NCBI GenBank assembly: GCA_002435825.1
Contig: DIVL01000010.1
Span: 15,028-48,589 of the forward strand
Length of the DNA: 33,562 bases
Reading direction: 5' to 3'
Origin: Anaerolineaceae bacterium UBA6133
Lineage (GTDB): Bacteria; Chloroflexota; Anaerolineae; Anaerolineales; Anaerolineaceae
Shown: piece after piece, positions 32,173-33,562 of the stretch
Layout: every line of letters starts with the position of its first letter
Position numbering within the stretch: position 1 is the stretch's first letter
Position numbers and translations under genes: made by a program
Notes under the pieces: generated by a model
What the model saw: the letters and a program-made list of their open reading frames with translations, nothing else
The model's database searches: none
Told to the model about the DNA's origin: nothing

Positions 32173-32838
32173 TTACTCGGCTTCTTCTTCCTCGGTCTTC
32201 TTGCCTTTTTCGAGCACTTCAGGCTCTCCGAAGGTATCTTCAACCTTAACTTCTTCCTCTTCTTCGGCTTCTTCAATTGCAACGTAACTAACCGAAACGA
32301 TCACTTCTGATGTGTCTGTGAGAATGGTAACATCCTCGCCCAGATTAAGATCAGCGACTGTGATGGAATCTTCTGCGGTCTTGATACCACTGACATCCAC
32401 CGAAACGCGCTCGGGCATATCCTGAGGGAAGCATTCGATTTCAATTTCGTTCAAACTTTGATTGAGAATATAAATTGTGTTGTCGAGCACGGGTGCTTCA
32501 CCAGTGAGCTCAAGCGCAACCGCGGCGCGCATTTTCTCGGTCATTGAGACAGCCAGAAAATCCAGATGAGTCAGGGTGCCGTGCAGTACATCGCGCTGGC
32601 GATCGCGCACAAAGGCTTTGATTTTGTCCCCAGTGATATCGATTGTCACCAGGGTGGTGGGGGTGATTCTGGACATCTGTGATGAAACTGAATGGCGGTC
32701 CATTTGGATGGCTTGAGTTTCGACTTTGTGTCCATAGATTACGCCAGGCAGGATGCCGGCGCGGCGCAGTTGGGATACTTGCTTTCCCTTGACGGTGCGC
32801 TTTTCAGCTTTAATGATGATCTCTTCTTGTGTAGACAT
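32173..32838 (-). CDS. rplY: 50S ribosomal protein L25 (CTC type)
   Basis: 221 residues. The N-terminal L25 domain (about 1-95: KAEKRTVKGKQVSQLRRAGI, LPGVIYGHKVET, HLDFLAVS) binds 5S rRNA. The C-terminal beta domain (about 100-190) makes it the longer CTC (general stress) form. The last 35 residues are a strongly acidic Glu-rich tail. Ribosome site GGAGG 5 nt before ATG at 32838. It is a single-gene unit with its own promoter and the shared terminator. It is often next to pth, but no pth is in this window. Confidence 0.96.
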   Translation of the reverse strand: MSTQEEIIIKAEKRTVKGKQVSQLRRAGILPGVIYGHKVETQAIQMDRHSVSSQMSRITPTTLVTIDITGDKIKAFVRDRQRDVLHGTLTHLDFLAVSMTEKMRAAVALELTGEAPVLDNTIYILNQSLNEIEIECFPQDMPERVSVDVSGIKTAEDSITVADLNLGEDVTILTDTSEVIVSVSYVAIEEAEEEEEVKVEDTFGEPEVLEKGKKTEEEEAE

Positions 32839-32914
32839 TTTTCCTCCGGGCGCTTCTCACCATCTTTCAGGTTACCCTCGCCCATAAATTTACCGGGTAG
32901 ACCGGCGACTCTCA

Positions 32915-32943
32915 AGTTTACTCAGTCCCGGGTCAGGCGTCAA
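32915..32943 (-). promoter_or_regulatory. sigma-70-type promoter of rplY
   Basis: On the minus strand: TTGACG (32943-32938), a 17-nt gap, and TAAACT (32920-32915). The leader would be about 70 nt. The hexamers are near consensus and the spacing is ideal. The tandem repeat at 32945-32975 lies immediately upstream of the -35. Confidence 0.65.
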
Positions 32944-32944
32944 G

Positions 32945-32975
32945 GGCGAAGGGGCGCAGTGGCGAAGGGGCGCAG
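32945..32975. repeat. 15-bp tandem duplication upstream of the rplY promoter
   Basis: GGCGAAGGGGCGCAG at 32945-32959 and at 32961-32975, separated by one T. Confidence 0.88.
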
Positions 32976-32993
32976 GGGAAAGTTGTTGTTAGT

Positions 32994-33040
32994 CAGCGAA
33001 TCTGTCATCTCCATAAGTAACCAGCGAATATGTCATCCCC
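32994..33040. repeat. direct repeat at the left of the ISNCY-type transposase
   Basis: CAGCGAATCTGTCATCTCC (32994-33012) and CAGCGAATATGTCATCCCC (33022-33040), period 28 bp, with two mismatches in 19. Possibly part of the left end of the insertion element. Confidence 0.75.
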
Positions 33041-33077
33041 TCAGAAGAAATCAAGTATATCTGGAGGAATGAGAATC

Positions 33078-33512
33078 ATGATGGATAACCAAGAAGCACG
33101 CAGGATAGCAGTGATTGAACAATCACTCGCAGGTAAGTTCAACAATCGTCAAGCAGCTCAATTATTGGAGCGATCAGTCAGACAGATACTGCGGCTGAAG
33201 CAAAAGGCCAAAAAGGAGGGCACTTCAGCGGTATTACATGGCAATCGGGGTAAACAACCTCATAATGCCTTACCAGAAGCAAAACGAGCTGAAATCCTTC
33301 GTCTGGCAACAACCACACTCAAGGACTGCAATTATCTGCACATGCAAGAGGTACTTGAAACAGAGATGAAGAAAGCTGTCTCATACAGTTGTCTGAGCCG
33401 ATTGCTCAGAAGTTGCAGTCTGGGATTCACTTTGTCTTTTCTCCTCAGCCTCAGGTTGTCAATTGCTCAACAGCAACATCAATCTGATGTTCTCAAGATA
33501 ACCAGAGTGTAA
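33078..33512 (+). pseudogene. truncated ISNCY (IS1202-group-like) transposase
   Basis: About 144 residues. The first 110 or so match the N-terminus of long (about 400-450 residue) ISNCY transposases: helix-turn-helix (RQAAQLLERSVRQILRLKQK), HGNRGKQPHNALPEAKRAEI, a CNYLHMQEVL block and VSYSCLSRLLR. After about residue 118 the sequence (SCSLGFTLSFLLSL onward) no longer resembles the family and stops at 33512, so the DDE core is missing. Start ATG 33078 with GGAGGA 9 nt upstream. No continuation of the core is seen in other frames before the window ends. Probably an internally deleted or recombined element remnant. The same GTG/ATG-rich region gives an inverted AATGAGAAT at 33068 and 33543. Confidence 0.72.
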
Positions 33513-33562
33513 AGTATCTCCTGGACACAATGTAATATCAGCAATTCTCATTATGGCGAATT

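Overview
The window reads as part of the chromosome of an anaerobic bacterium, most likely a member of the Chloroflexota, class Anaerolineae. This is inference from the gene set and protein style: a single-chain pyruvate:ferredoxin oxidoreductase, dnaG followed directly by an rpoD-type sigma factor, a DHH-CBS-CCA fusion protein, a membrane-anchored SH3 protein with a Pro/Thr linker, and a CTC-type L25. No rRNA or tRNA gene was seen to fix the taxonomy. Most of the window is densely packed housekeeping DNA. The stretches at about 2.2-7.2 kb, 14.9-17.3 kb, 23.6-24.5 kb, 28.7-29.2 kb and the right end look accessory or repetitive.

Layout. 1-2147 is the C-terminal part of pyruvate:ferredoxin oxidoreductase, closed by a strong terminator. 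2201-7266 is an AT-richer island. It holds a three-gene ABC exporter operon (a 6-TM permease, a permease of about 12 TM, and an ATPase, all overlapping), an apparently intact IS30-family insertion sequence, and a frameshifted remnant of a beta-propeller-like gene. 7267-11839 is a co-directional run: dnaG, a primary-type sigma factor, an alkyltransferase-like DNA repair protein, and a GNAT acetyltransferase split into two overlapping reading frames. On the minus strand follow an EF-G-like GTPase (11921-13987) and PlsY (14185-14775). Two exported proteins come next, a C39-like cysteine peptidase and a lipoprotein (14963-17032).

A cytoplasmic esterase (minus) and a two-TM membrane protein (plus) diverge from a symmetric double -10 element at 18201-18216. 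A minus-strand group covers 18881-23603: a serine beta-lactamase-like cell-wall protein, the 879-residue DHH-CBS-CCA fusion, and a GNAT acetyltransferase overlapping it by 4 nt. Two intergenic clusters of a mosaic palindromic repeat (23675-24315 and 28795-29150) lie in opposite orientations around a block of five plus-strand genes: an alpha/beta hydrolase, an SH3 protein, a PP2C phosphatase, an OmpR-type response regulator and PPK2. The right end carries TatD (minus); a small membrane protein, TrmI and a NUDIX hydrolase (plus, tightly packed); ribosomal protein L25 (minus); and the broken start of an ISNCY-type transposase.

How the genes work together. The housekeeping groups cover replication priming and transcription initiation (dnaG-rpoD), RNA maturation (CCA-type enzyme, TrmI), translation (EF-G-like, L25), membrane lipid synthesis (PlsY), and nucleotide or polyphosphate turnover (PPK2, NUDIX). 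The SH3, PP2C and response-regulator genes look like a small signalling unit. The most unusual items are the mosaic repeat clusters, the asymmetric ABC operon with a 13-bp hairpin in front of it, the split acetyltransferase, the bidirectional -10 palindrome, and a recurring pattern of 10-17 bp tandem duplications in intergenic DNA.
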